This document shows positions 1 through 10,000 of a stretch of DNA of 64,000 bases, piece by piece. This stretch comes from Candolleomyces eurysporus (Eukaryota; Basidiomycota; Agaricomycetes; Agaricales; Psathyrellaceae). The stretch is taken from assembly GCA_027579435.1 (NCBI GenBank), contig JANBPK010000720.1:1-64000 (forward strand), in the 5' to 3' direction. The position numbers were made by a program, and so were the translations under genes. Each line of letters opens with the position of its first letter. Positions within the stretch are counted from its first letter, which is position 1. Under the pieces are notes generated by a model, which saw only the letters and a list, made by a program, of their open reading frames with translations, was not told the DNA's origin and made no database searches.

Positions 1-820
1 GATAACAAGCCCAGCTATGGAGGAGGATATNGTGCAGGACGCCGCGATGACGACAATAAACCTAGCTACGGAGGTGGAGGCCGTCGAGACGACGATGACA
101 AGCCAAGCTACAGCGGAGGGTATGGCAGTGGAGGTCGCCGAGATGACGATAACAAGCCAAGCTACGGCGGAGGCTACGGGGCCAGCTACGGCAAAAAAGA
201 CGATGACGACAAGCCCAAGTATGGAGGAGGCTATGGCAAGAGGGATGATGATGACAAGCCAAGCTACGGTGGGGGCTATGGGACTAGTTATGGCNAAAAA
301 AGACGATGACGATAAGCCCAAGTATGGAGGAGGCTATGGAGGAGGAGGCTATGGCAAGAAGGATGATGATGATGACGACCGCAAGCCGAAGTACGGAAAG
401 AAGGACGACGATGATAAGCCCAAATGGAACTATGGGAGCAAGCAGGACGACGACGACGACAAGCCCAAGTACGGCGGAGGCTATGGCCACCAACGCAATG
501 ACTCCGACGACAAACCAAAATACGGTGGAGGCTATGGTGGAAAGCGCGATGATGATGATGACGAGGGCAAGAAGAAAAAGAAGAAGGATAAATACAAGAG
601 TGAAGACTCAGAAGATGAAGGGAAGAAGAAGCAGTCGGGTTATGCCCCATCCTACGGCGGTGGTGGTTACGGTGGTCAATCGTCTGGCTATGGCCAATCC
701 GGATACGCACCTAGCTATGGTGGCCGAGGCGACACTTTTGGAGCTGAACGCATGAAGATTAAAGATGATTCTGACGACGACAAGAAGAAGAAGAAATATG
801 GACGCAGTGACTACTATTAG
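1..820 (+). CDS. Asp/Lys/Gly/Tyr-rich repeat protein, 3' part
   Basis: The 5' end lies outside the window; the stop codon is at 818-820. The protein is a run of degenerate units of about 15-20 residues alternating a charged block (KKDDDDKPKY or RRDDDNKPSY) with a Gly/Tyr block (GGGYG). The last 80 residues become Lys/Glu/Ser-rich, pass through a GYAPSYGGGGYGG-like stretch and end in KKKKKYGRSDYY. No catalytic domain is visible. The frame is 1 up to position 294 and 2 afterwards: the N at 295, before an A-run, is a surplus base, and removing it makes the repeat continuous. The composition resembles intrinsically disordered or phase-separating proteins; that is inference, and I do not recognise the family. 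The reverse strand also has long open frames here, a by-product of the repeat. Confidence 0.75.
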   Translation, partial: ITSPAMEEDXVQDAAMTTINLATEVEAVETTMTSQATAEGMAVEVAEMTITSQATAEATGPATAKKTMTTSPSMEEAMARGMMMTSQATVGAMGLVMXKKDDDDKPKYGGGYGGGGYGKKDDDDDDRKPKYGKKDDDDKPKWNYGSKQDDDDDKPKYGGGYGHQRNDSDDKPKYGGGYGGKRDDDDDEGKKKKKKDKYKSEDSEDEGKKKQSGYAPSYGGGGYGGQSSGYGQSGYAPSYGGRGDTFGAERMKIKDDSDDDKKKKKYGRSDYY

Positions 821-978
821 AATTCTGGACTCAGTACACGGCCAAGGGTAATAAATTGTACACTAGTAGTGTTAGTTGCATGATCGTTGATACGGCGACT
901 TGAATGTTGAATTGACTTTGTTTGAGCATTGGCGCCTTGGACATTGACCATCATCTTCCCCATAACACTCACACATCC

Positions 979-1620
979 ATGGAACGACCAAAATCTGAGG
1001 AACAGGAAAGGATATGGGCCAGCAGTAAAACTGCATGGCGCATACATGATCTTGGTGACGTTGAGAAGGTATGAAATCAGAGTTCGCTACGCAGCACACC
1101 AAGGATACACATAATCTATCCAGAAAATTGCTGGCCTCCTTCGAAATGCGGCCACTTCTGTGTCGCTGCTAACGTTGCCTCAAACTGACGAACCAGGGAG
1201 TACGCTGCCTCAAGGCGAGGAGCGACCCGAACAGTTTGTCGTAGAAGTTGGGGAATACTTTGAGCGGCTCAATGTACGTCGTTATCGTTCATTTCCGCGT
1301 CAGTTTGATATGGACCTGATGGTTCGCAGAATATCCAGGTGGCCCTACGCTCTGCGTTGTCTTACGTCCGTCGCTCGCGAATCGCACCGTCCACGATCAA
1401 TGCCCCACCCCAGGATTTCGTCCCACCTTCTCTGGGGATAGGTTTACCGACCGACCCTTCTTCCGCATCGAAAAACCGGGGACTTCAGGAAGAAAAGATT
1501 GACCGAGACGCATGGAAAGGTGTCCTTGAGGCTCTGCTTCGCATAAAGGCAGATCGGGACGCAGAACGAGAACGGGAAAACTTAAATAGCACAGAGGAAT
1601 CGACCTCGATGAAGGAATAG
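979..1620 (+). CDS. MED11: Mediator complex subunit 11
   Basis: Three exons: 979-1068, 1124-1273 and 1330-1620, giving 176 residues. Both introns (55 and 56 nt) are GT-AG. The start ATG opens MERPKSEEQER and is followed by RIHDLGDVEKKIAGLLRNA, which matches the MED11 family pattern of a short helix with LxxLxDIExxI followed by a second helix, here EQFVVEVGEYFERLN. The family forms a small helical head-module subunit that pairs with MED22 and helps recruit general transcription factors to RNA polymerase II. The C-terminal tail (after about residue 110) is Pro-rich and then charged (DRDAERERENLN), as in other fungal versions as I recall them. It lies 158 bases after the repeat protein and converges on the tubulin cofactor gene. 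The assignment rests on motif order and size, not a search. Confidence 0.78.
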
Positions 1621-1865
1621 TGCTTTTGGGCAGGATAGAGTTGCCATTGTATTGTCTCGAAGAGTGGACTTTCCAACCAAAGGCACGTAAAACCCGATTC
1701 ATATTGAGAACTGCACAATTCATGGTTAATCTTATTACTATGTAGCCGCCCCCCTGATTCATTTTCGTCAGTGTTTCGAGTCGCTTATGGGCGAAAGCTA
1801 CGCATACGCAACCACCGGAGAGTCCGTATCGAGACCGGTCAGATATCAGGGTTCCATTCTCTCTG

Positions 1866-2409
1866 TCACAGATTCGCAGTTTCCAACACTTCTTCCGCCT
1901 TGAGGAGGTCTTCGTCCTCCGCAAGAGCTTCCTGTTGCTTCGCGGCGACCTTGAATGAGAATCGTTATTGTACGATACTTGGGATGATTACTCCGAATTT
2001 CCAACACGCACCACGACGTCTCGTAATTCAATGGCCGCCTTGCCCAGCCTCGTGTGGGTATCCTTTACCATCTTCTTGGATTCCTCGATGAGCTTTCCCT
2101 GCGGATTTCAAGGTTTGTGTTTGGATCGGATGCGAGGCCTCGAGCAGAGGGAATCCGTACCACATTTTTGATATCCCATTCCTCGCGATTCTCGGTTATG
2201 AAATTTTGCCGCCTGATTTCCAACTCTTCGATCTCTTTAGTGTAGAGCCCGTTCTCTTTGAGTAGCCTAAGGACAATACAGCCATAGTTCGGTAAATTCA
2301 TCGAGATGAACAGATGAAACGAGTTTGAGCGATATGAAGGTCCCTGTCCCTACCTCTGAACGGCTCCGGTCTTGATCTTGAGTTGTCGCTTGAAAGTGGG
2401 GACGTCCAT
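1866..2409 (-). CDS. Tubulin-binding cofactor A (tubulin folding chaperone)
   Basis: Four exons on the minus strand: 2354-2409, 2161-2266, 2012-2098 and 1866-1949, total 110 residues, the usual cofactor A size. The protein starts MDVPTFKRQLKIKTGAV and continues QRLLKENGLYTKEIEELE, the conserved first helix in which IKTG..RL.KE is diagnostic. A second helix (KLIEESKKMVKDTHTRLG) and a third (LAEDEDLLKAEEVLETANL) complete the three-helix bundle. The family holds beta-tubulin monomers released from CCT chaperonin before heterodimer assembly (yeast Rbl2). The donor of the second intron could be GTACGG after GTG, which I used, or GTGGTA three bases earlier, changing one residue. It converges tail to tail with MED11, with 245 bases between stop codons. 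Confidence 0.9.
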
Positions 2410-4612
2410 TACTGGGTATGCGCGTAGACGGGGAGCGAGTAAGCAGTAGGATACTATGCTCTAGGACCTTTTAGAATTTGTATCAGTCGACGTCACTGGA
2501 GTAGAGTCAGAATCGAGTTCGGTCCCATCTGCATCAAGCCCTATATTATCAATTCCATCAGACGCGTGCTTGACTCAAGTTGTGCCCTCACACAAAGAAA
2601 TAAGATGCAGAAATGTGTAGTGATAACGAGTGCTTGACCTGCGTGCTAAGTACATCGCCGCTAGCTACATGAAAGCAAATGGCCGCGTCAACATGGCCGG
2701 CAACAACAAAGAAATAGAAAATCTCCACAATACGTCGCGGCTAGGTAATAGGTAGTTGAACAAGTTCGTCGTAAACTATCGTAAAGGTAGGGCATAACTA
2801 GTGATGCGTAACAAAAATATCCGGTATGAGCAAGGGAAAACACACCCGAACAGCCGCCAAAAGAGTCCAACCGTTGAAGGGAAACTGGCCCCATCGCGAG
2901 CTATAGACAGGCGAGCCTGGGGAGGAGGAGCGTCGAGGCCTCCTCAGCAACCAGTCGACGGGAGATCCAATCCAACAATACAGCGCCAGCCAACCCACCC
3001 GCTTTGCAAACCAAAGAGCCAGACAACAGAAGAGATAGCGATAGCCAGTCAGTGTCCAAACCAAGGACTCCTACAACACAATTACCTTGCCCTTTCCTGG
3101 GGGGTATGCCACATAAACGACTGGCATTCATGGGTTTCCACACACGCAGGGGGAACAAGGATAAACGGGAGAAGTACAAGGCCCAGACAAAAACCAACCA
3201 CCACCGGCTCCTCCACCATCCAACCCCAAAGCCTACTCGGCGAATAGAAAAGCCAGAACCATACCGCCAACCGAATCCAACGTAAACCAGGTGCGGTGTC
3301 GTCCAATAGAAAATACGGGAATGGGTCATGGATAGAAATGTTCGTGTCGTCATCAAACGAGCGTTTGGGAAGAGAGGGGGACGTCCTCTGCCCATGCTGC
3401 ACCAATACGAAAGGAGAACCTGTTCAAGAATACCTAGCCCTCAACTAGCAAGGGTGTCGGCGACGAAAATTGGGTCCATCGAGGAGGATTATCGTGTTGT
3501 TGCGTTGCGGTGTCATGCANGGGGGGCGGGAGGATGCGTTCATTCCAGTGAACCAAGGAAGATTGCGCGCGCTCGTGGGGGAGGTGGGGATGGGAACAAA
3601 AATAAGAAAGTAGTCGTGAGATCCAAGAAGAGATGGTCGGGATAGATAGGAGCGCCAAGGAGAGAGATGGTGATCAGCCATCGGACTGCTCAGCGGAATG
3701 AGGTTTTCGCGGATATGTGGAATAGACGGATAGTTGGGGGGCGAATAAACAGGTCGACGAATAAAATACATCGGATAATGAGGGAGGGCTCGTTAATCGG
3801 AGGGTCTTGCATTCGTGAATGGAAAGGCTGGAGTGTGGTCGATCCGCGAATAAAGTGCCGGGTCATCTGCGAGAATTCGAGGCTTGGTGCATATAGGACA
3901 TGGATGCCGGTGTATTGGCACGCACGAGGCACGGAACCGCAATTAAGTGGTCGTTCGCCTACAAGCGCGATGATGGAGTGGTTGGGACGGGGACACAATG
4001 ACGAACGTGCGACGGGGTTTAAGAAAAGAGGGGGGCAAGAAAGTGCCACTCAAAGCAAGGCGGGGCACGCACTCACGGACGCTCCACTGAGGGGAGCCGG
4101 AGATATTGCGCCTCGAGCACTTGTCGAGGGTCTTGCGTCAGTGTCGAGTTCGGTCTAGAGGTCAACCATGGTCCGGAAGTCCATCATCCAGTCGGTCGAC
4201 GCGAGCGTCCGATTCCGGGTCGTCGAAAAGATGAGTCGAGGTGGCCCAGGCCAGCAGCTCGGACTCGTCGACGATGAGCCGGAAACGTGCAGCACGGCTG
4301 CAGAAATCTGGTGAGGCAGATGACGAATCCTGCGGATGGAAGAACGCGCGTTGCTAGCGCTGCGTTAAGCCTTGAGCAAGGATCCGAGAAAGAGCAAGGG
4401 GAAGAGGGGAACAATGCGAGATGCGTAAATATACAGATGAGTGCGTGAAGAGTCCGTGAATAAATCAATGCAGTGTGAGTGAGTTCCTGTCTGGCAGGGC
4501 ATGGTTCGTGAGTGCCGTCTGATAAGTCGTGGAGGAGGAATAAAGAAAGCCCAGAGACGAAGAAGTTTTGAAGAAAGGTAGACGGCTTCGCTGATTGCTG
4601 GAGTGGGAGCAA
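2410..4612. other. Intergenic region, no gene seen
   Basis: About 2.2 kb between the 5' end of the tubulin cofactor gene and the 3' end of the first bHLH gene. Open frames of 90-165 codons occur on both strands, but none has family motifs, consistent splice sites or a credible leader. The first part probably carries the cofactor A promoter and the last part the 3' untranslated region of the bHLH gene. One N sits at 3520 before a G-run. Confidence 0.5.
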
Positions 4613-5615
4613 TCAGAAGGCACCTTGGGCGCGCTGCGAGGCGGCGCCAAGCATCAGCGCCTCGTTGACGTTGCGAAGTCGGTGTACCTCAGCCTCAGCG
4701 GACTTCAGTCTCATTTCGAGTTGGTCCTTGACGGTCTCGAGGTATCGGATGTGGCCAGTAGCTACAGCACCAATATAAGCGAAGGCGAAGGTAGGTAGAA
4801 ATCGAGGCACTTACCACGCTCGAGCAGGGAAACCTTGCTGGACTTCTGGTTCGAAGGAGGAAGAGTCTCCTTGAGGCGGGCATAGCCGTCTCGGAGCTCG
4901 TCACGCCTTCGCTGCTCGGACTCGATGCGCTGCTTGCGGATGGTCTCGCGGCGGCTATCGGTGATCTGTCAGATATGTATTCAAAGCAATCAATAAAAAG
5001 TGACTTACGAGTCGTTGCTGGCGCCAGTAGCAGCAGCCGGTTGGAATTCCTCATCCTCATCCTCGCTTTCGTCGTTGCTTCGGCTGGCTCGTCGCTTATG
5101 CCTGAGCGTAGGTCGGCTCGAGGCAGGGGCGGCCATGGGGTTGAAGCGATGCGAGCGGGGGACGGTGGCTTGGTAGGGCATGGGGGGAGACTGCGTTCCG
5201 CTACCCCGGCTAACTCGGCCCGAGTTGTTGTCTGACGACATCTCTCCAGCGCTCAAGCTGTAAGCAAGAGTGTTGGGGGAGATGCTAGCACCATCGGGGG
5301 GAGTGTAGGGACGATCGGGGGAGGGGGCACCCATCGACGAGTAGGTGTAGTCGCCGATGTTCCCGGAGAGGCTCAGGGTGGTGAAAGCCACAGGGGAGGC
5401 GGAGGCAGGGACTGCGGGCACAATAAGCTGTTGAGACAGGGTATGTCAGGAATGATATACGTACGACCAAGTCCGACGTTGAAAGCAGGAGATTGAGGAT
5501 ACTGGAGGTACGAGTCGAGACCGTTGTCCATGTAGGAGAACTCGACGGGGTCCATGTAGGCAGGGGTCTTGGAGGAGTCAAATTCCATGGAGAGGAGTTG
5601 CGATTGGGATGACAT
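4613..5615 (-). CDS. bHLH-leucine zipper transcription factor (paralogue 1)
   Basis: Four exons on the minus strand: 5465-5615, 5009-5411, 4815-4954 and 4613-4761, giving 280 residues with all phases consistent. The N-terminal half is Ser/Pro-rich with an acidic patch (NDESEDEDEEF) directly before the DNA-binding part. The basic helix is RRETIRKQRIESEQRRRDEL, helix 1 runs on as RDGYARLKETLP, the loop is PSNQKSSKVS and helix 2 starts LLERATGHIRYLETV, followed by a heptad region ending MRLKSAEAEVHRLRNVN. The basic region has the E and R residues that contact E-box DNA in this class. The family dimerises and binds CANNTG sites in the nucleus. The intron inside LLER|A is in the same place and phase as in the second bHLH gene at 13.9-15.0 kb, so the two are paralogues. 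Confidence 0.9.
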
Positions 5616-5798
5616 TGAGATCGTAAAAGAGGAGGGCTAATATAGGAGCGGACGACTTGTTCGACTAGCGGACAGGACAAGAGAATAAGTGAAAAAAAAT
5701 AAGGACCTGTGGCGCTATGTGAGTACAAGGGTGAGGATGGCAATGTGCCAAATGGGGAGGACGCACGATCTCTTGGGGACACTGCAAGGAAATAAAAC

Positions 5799-5871
5799 GG
5801 GAGGAGGGATGGGAGGAGGAGGGAGGAGGGGGATGGGGGGACGGACTCTGAGCGCAGGGCAACTATATAGG
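5799..5871 (-). promoter_or_regulatory. Probable core promoter of the first bHLH gene: TATA-like box and pyrimidine-rich leader
   Basis: On the minus strand a TATA-like CTATATAG lies at 5862-5871, about 250 bases before the ATG at 5615. Between them, 5799-5841 is nearly pure C/T on the coding strand and a chain of G-tracts of three to six on the other strand. Pyrimidine tracts before the start are usual in basidiomycete promoters; the function here is inferred. Confidence 0.4.
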
Positions 5872-6666
5872 ATCCTGGTCGGGGTTCTGGGAATCCCAGC
5901 AATCCCATTCCAGAGACAGAGATCAAATCGCCAACATGAGGCAGGTCCCGGCGATTTCACGTCAAATCCCTCCCTAAAACAATTAGTTCCCTGTCAAATT
6001 GTCGGGTATGTTTTTGTCAGGATCACCTTTTTTGTCTCTTTTTTCTTTTGAATGATCCCTGCCTCCTTTGCCCCAGCGCCACACTAATAGCCCACAGCCC
6101 TGCACAATCAACCGTGGGTGGGCCCTGGCTCCATTATCGGTCAATTTGCCCTGCTCCGTGACCCAGCGTCTGGGTCTGATTCCGTTTCGCACCGAACTCC
6201 CGTATCTATCTCATCAAGATCCGGTGTCCGAGGGAGGTTTGCTCGGTCTCACTGGGAGGTCCTTCGCCCCAGAGATCACACTGTCACAGCTCTAGTGCAT
6301 TCACGGTCGAAACAGCCAAACATTCGCAGATACTATCTGCAACGTTTTTTTTCATAGTTCCGTAATAACTTTGGTTTTACTTGATGCAATTCGACGAGTA
6401 TCCTTGGTTCCTGCAATCAGCTTGGGCTTAACTTTATCTTCTTCACACATCGCACACACCGTCACGCTATTTGCAGTTTTGTGGCTTTAGCCTTTGCCTT
6501 TTCCTTCAATACAACAAAGACCGGCTCATTTGGTAGCGGTGCGTTGAGCCGAACTTACCTTTATCTTCAATACAGTGCTTGTCGTTCAAGCTGCCAATTA
6601 TCCGGGAAATAACAAGAGCGGTTCGGAGAAACCCAAGGGTAATAGGTACAGACAGGGTCGTCAAGG

Positions 6667-6703
6667 TCGTAACGTCGTAACATCGTAAGTCGTAAGTCGT
6701 AAC
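6667..6703. repeat. Short tandem repeat, unit GTCGTAA(C)
   Basis: Five imperfect copies of a 7-8 base unit (GTCGTAAC, GTCGTAAC, ATCGTAA, GTCGTAA, GTCGTAAC) stand head to tail just past the 3' end of the membrane protein gene. The region between 5872 and 6777 otherwise shows nothing I can name. Confidence 0.7.
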
Positions 6704-6777
6704 CTAGCAAAAGTCAGACAAAAGAAAGGAAATNAAAAAGACAGAATATTGTTCAGAGTGACAAGGATCAAATGTCT

Positions 6778-7895
6778 TTATGCATTGTAATATCCTACGA
6801 GCAATAAAGGTTGTGAGCCAAGACAAAATCGGCAGCGAACCCGACAACTTACCCCCGTAGAATGGTCCCTTCATGGTGGAATAGTGTTCTAGCCGCTTGG
6901 AAAACCGCCATGCCAGGAAATACATGTAAATCTGTCCCAGAACATTTGTTCCATTCCCCCGATTGCTCGGACATCAAAGCAGAAAAACGCAGAGGAGAGC
7001 GGCTCACCTGGCAAGCGATATCCACGAGAAGCGAGATTATGAACGCCGTATTTAGACTACTGTATCCCGCGGCACAGAATCCACCAGGCATGGATCCTGT
7101 TTTCGAAACAGATGCTGCTGCAGCTTCTTTCGTCCAAACTTGACCACCATTACTGCATTCCCAAACAATCTTGTCTTTGCTGGATTGCATTAGCATTTGC
7201 AGCGTGTACAGAAGGGAACCATGGAAGCGAAAGGAAGTAGCATTTATTCAGCATCCCGAGACCAGAAGCATGACTCGAGAACTGACCCTCGTTGAAGTTG
7301 AACGATCATCAGAATGGCCCGTATAGTCGAAATAACGATTACGAACGGCCATATGAACTTGACCACTCTGATCCAGATGTAGGATTTCTGTGGGTGAATG
7401 CGGAATGGTCAGATGTGACGATCGGGTGTATGTTCCGGCGAATTCAGCTCACGTTTGAGAGTGCGAGGATGGTAAGCACCGCAGCTACGCCCACGCCAAT
7501 ACCAATGCCACCGTAGATTTGCCTGGAATCAAGTAAGCGGACCATCCCGCCATTCAGAGACCCGGAAGTCTACCCACCATTCAGGGAAGAAGAAAAAGAA
7601 ATATTGACCCGAGATGAGGAGGAAAACACCACCGGCAATGCTGTATGCCTAACAAGTCGGCTAGATGAGCTCACGGTGGGCGAGCCGAGAGTATATGTCA
7701 CATACAGCGACTAGGACGCCCCAAGCAATAGCACCACCCTTCTAGAGACGACAATCACAAATCACTTCAATAAAGCGACCTAGCTTGATTGGAATTATGA
7801 AAACTTACAAGAGGGAAAACGAGCAGGCAGTTATCACACCTAGAATCATGAAACGAGGTGGGAAATGTATTAGCAATGAGGCTCTTGGAAGGCAT
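6778..7895 (-). CDS. Four-helix integral membrane protein, conserved in fungi, function unknown
   Basis: Eight exons on the minus strand: 7809-7895, 7706-7741, 7578-7648, 7453-7522, 7287-7387, 7008-7179, 6853-6931 and a last one of 17 nt at 6778-6794. They join without phase conflict into 210 residues. Four hydrophobic segments are visible: around AIAWGVLVAAYSIAGGVFLL, YGGIGIGVGVAAVLTILALS, FIWPFVIVISTIRAILMIV and TAFIISLLVDIACQIYMYF. A CDNC motif sits near the N terminus, and a loop with two spaced cysteines (WECSNGGQ and GGFCAAGY) lies between helices 3 and 4, possibly a disulfide. The C terminus is KRLEHYSTMKGPFYGGYYNA, which I associate with uncharacterised basidiomycete membrane proteins of the same layout. 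The very short exons explain why no single open frame reveals the gene. No enzymatic motif is visible. Confidence 0.8.
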
Positions 7896-8199
7896 TTGAT
7901 TAGATAGACCTACCACATTGTAACAAAGAGCTAGTGATACAGAATTTGGAATGAAATGAACGCAGGTATCGCTAGATGGATAGGTTATGATACTGGAGCC
8001 GGTCTGAGCGTCGGACCTGGCGTCGACGTCGTCCCCTGTGGTGCGGTGAGAGCAAGAGCACTAGTGTGACGATAATTGGGTGTGACGCTCATGACAGGGG
8101 TGTGACTGGGGTCAGGTGGGGGACAGGTGACGTCACGCGCCGAATTTTTCGCGATTACCCGTGTTTTTCCTCCTGGTCCCTCTTACACTTCTCTACAAA

Positions 8200-10000
8200 C
8201 CGTCACAATCATGGCCCAAGGCACGCAGTTTCTATTTCTCAATCTTATGCACGACACTCCCGTAAAATTTTTCCGTTTTCAAACAGTGACATCCTACCCG
8301 TACCAAGGCAACGTGTTTACGGGAGACTCTGTGTCCTACTTGGGATACCCAGGCCATAGAATAGGCTTTTGGGAAGTGCTAGACTAATCTGGCCAACATG
8401 AAACGCGTATATGCGCAGGAACGTGCAACATTCGTATGTTTAGCGTTCGCGAGGTGCGTTATCGTTTGAGACGCTCCTCCATGCTTAACCTTCTCCCCAT
8501 TCAACGTACAACGCTTTCTCCTGGTTTCAGGTTTCATGTCTCTTCCTGCAAAGCTCAAGGGACCGAGACTTCATCTGGCAAACCCAATGATCTAGCTTTG
8601 GCAACTCTATGTGCATGGGGCAGGGTGCCTCATATCACGTCGCCGCCCCATGTGTGCTATCTCACATCCTCACCGTGTCTCAGTCGAATTCCTGGCAAAC
8701 AGATCTATCGACTGTTTGTCTCCTTCTATTGCTGTCGGCTTTGATACCAAAGCGAGCCCTTCGAATCGCAAATGGGGTCGCAGATGCCTCGGATGGTCTT
8801 TCACTTGTCAAAGGTCTGAACTGTCATATGAAATCTTAATCTCGCATCTCTGGTCACACTTGTTAAGTCTTCGATATTAAATTTCGCAGTCTTTGTCTGC
8901 TATCTTTTTCCATCAGTACATTCTGTGGCACCACAGTAGTCTCCCTCGCAGCCCTATCATGGTTCAATGCCACTCTTCTTTCCTATGCCCAGTAATCGAT
9001 GTGGACCACTATGACAGGATCACTCTTTGCTTCTTGAAACTACTGCTCATCGGTTGAGCGTTTTCACTTTTGGGGGTATATGGCGCTGTCAATCTCGGAG
9101 CCCTTGGGCGTCTCCGCCATGACGTTTTAAGAAGTCTTTGTACGAAATGGATCTCCTAAAGGACAAAAGGCGCGGCACCATTTCGACCTTAACTACCATA
9201 TCCTGATACCTTGACCCAGAGCCATGGCCCAGGTGCATCCCTGCCCAATGGAAACTTTGGATTCGGTCACCCTCACCCACTTTCTTCCACCATTTACCCT
9301 TCCTCGCCGATCAAGGATCCCCCAGCTGAGCCCTCCAATCGCTCGTGGCGCCAAATGTGATTCAAGCTCTTCTCGAGACAACCTTATCGAGTAGAGGACG
9401 AGAACGTGGATCATGGTCTCTTGCTCCCAATTATACTGTCTCATCCTGTACCAACCCCGTAATTTGTTCCACAGGGAAATCGCCAACCTTTTCACCCCCT
9501 CTTTCTCGAACCTTGAACCCTCGACCTATCATCTCGTCGGCGGCAATGCCACAGCGGTGTCTTCACCCTCGGTGACATCCAAAACCCTACTAGGATGACC
9601 AAGATCATTCCACCTACGTATGTAACAGCCATTTCAAGATTAACGCCCTGGTCTCATTCATTTCATAGCTGTAAAGTCTCTCTCTTTTTGAGCACTTTTC
9701 CATTTGGTCTCTCGGCGGGGGACAGCATTGCCCTGGGCCTCCGTACCGATCGCCGACGATATTCAGTCACCATTCCCGATGTTTGCGCGCGAACCTTATA
9801 CAAATACTGTCCGGAGAGGAAAGTGGATGTCACAAGAACCCCGTCAGTTATTCTGGTTATTCTGGTTAGGCTCAAAAGCCGCCCGCAGCAACTCGGAAGA
9901 ATGGGTTGGGGAGGACGGGTCATACCGCCTATATCGGTCATTCCAGGTCATCCCTTGACATCTTGGCTCTGCGGGTGGACCCACAACGAATATCCCACTG
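8200..10000 (+). other. Possible multi-exon membrane-protein gene, structure not resolved
   Basis: A pyrimidine-rich stretch leads to an ATG at 8211 in good context (MAQGTQFLFLNLMHDTP). Hydrophobic pieces follow in different plus-strand frames: STVCLLLLLSALIPKRALRI near 8700-8770, TTVVSLAALSWFNATLL near 8925-8990 and FSLLGVYGAVNLGALGRLRH near 9060-9125. A polar Pro-containing tail-like segment (DDIQSPFPMFAREPYTNTVR) lies near 9755-9815. Candidate GT and AG signals separate them, but I could not build one consistent chain, and no family is recognised. It may be a real receptor- or transporter-like gene with many small exons, a decayed gene, or chance. Confidence 0.25.

Noticed and set aside
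17..820. DDDDK repeats as vector or epitope-tag contamination
   Set aside because: The acidic blocks vary in length and neighbours (DDDNKPSY, DDDDRKPKY), the codons vary, and MED11 follows in normal fungal context.
3667..4158. 163-codon plus-strand open frame downstream of the first bHLH gene
   Set aside because: No recognisable domain, composition like non-coding DNA, and opposite strand to the likely 3' untranslated region.
8740..8800. tRNA-like B box (CTTCGAATCGC) and similar short matches elsewhere
   Set aside because: No matching A box or acceptor stem could be paired; no tRNA is claimed.
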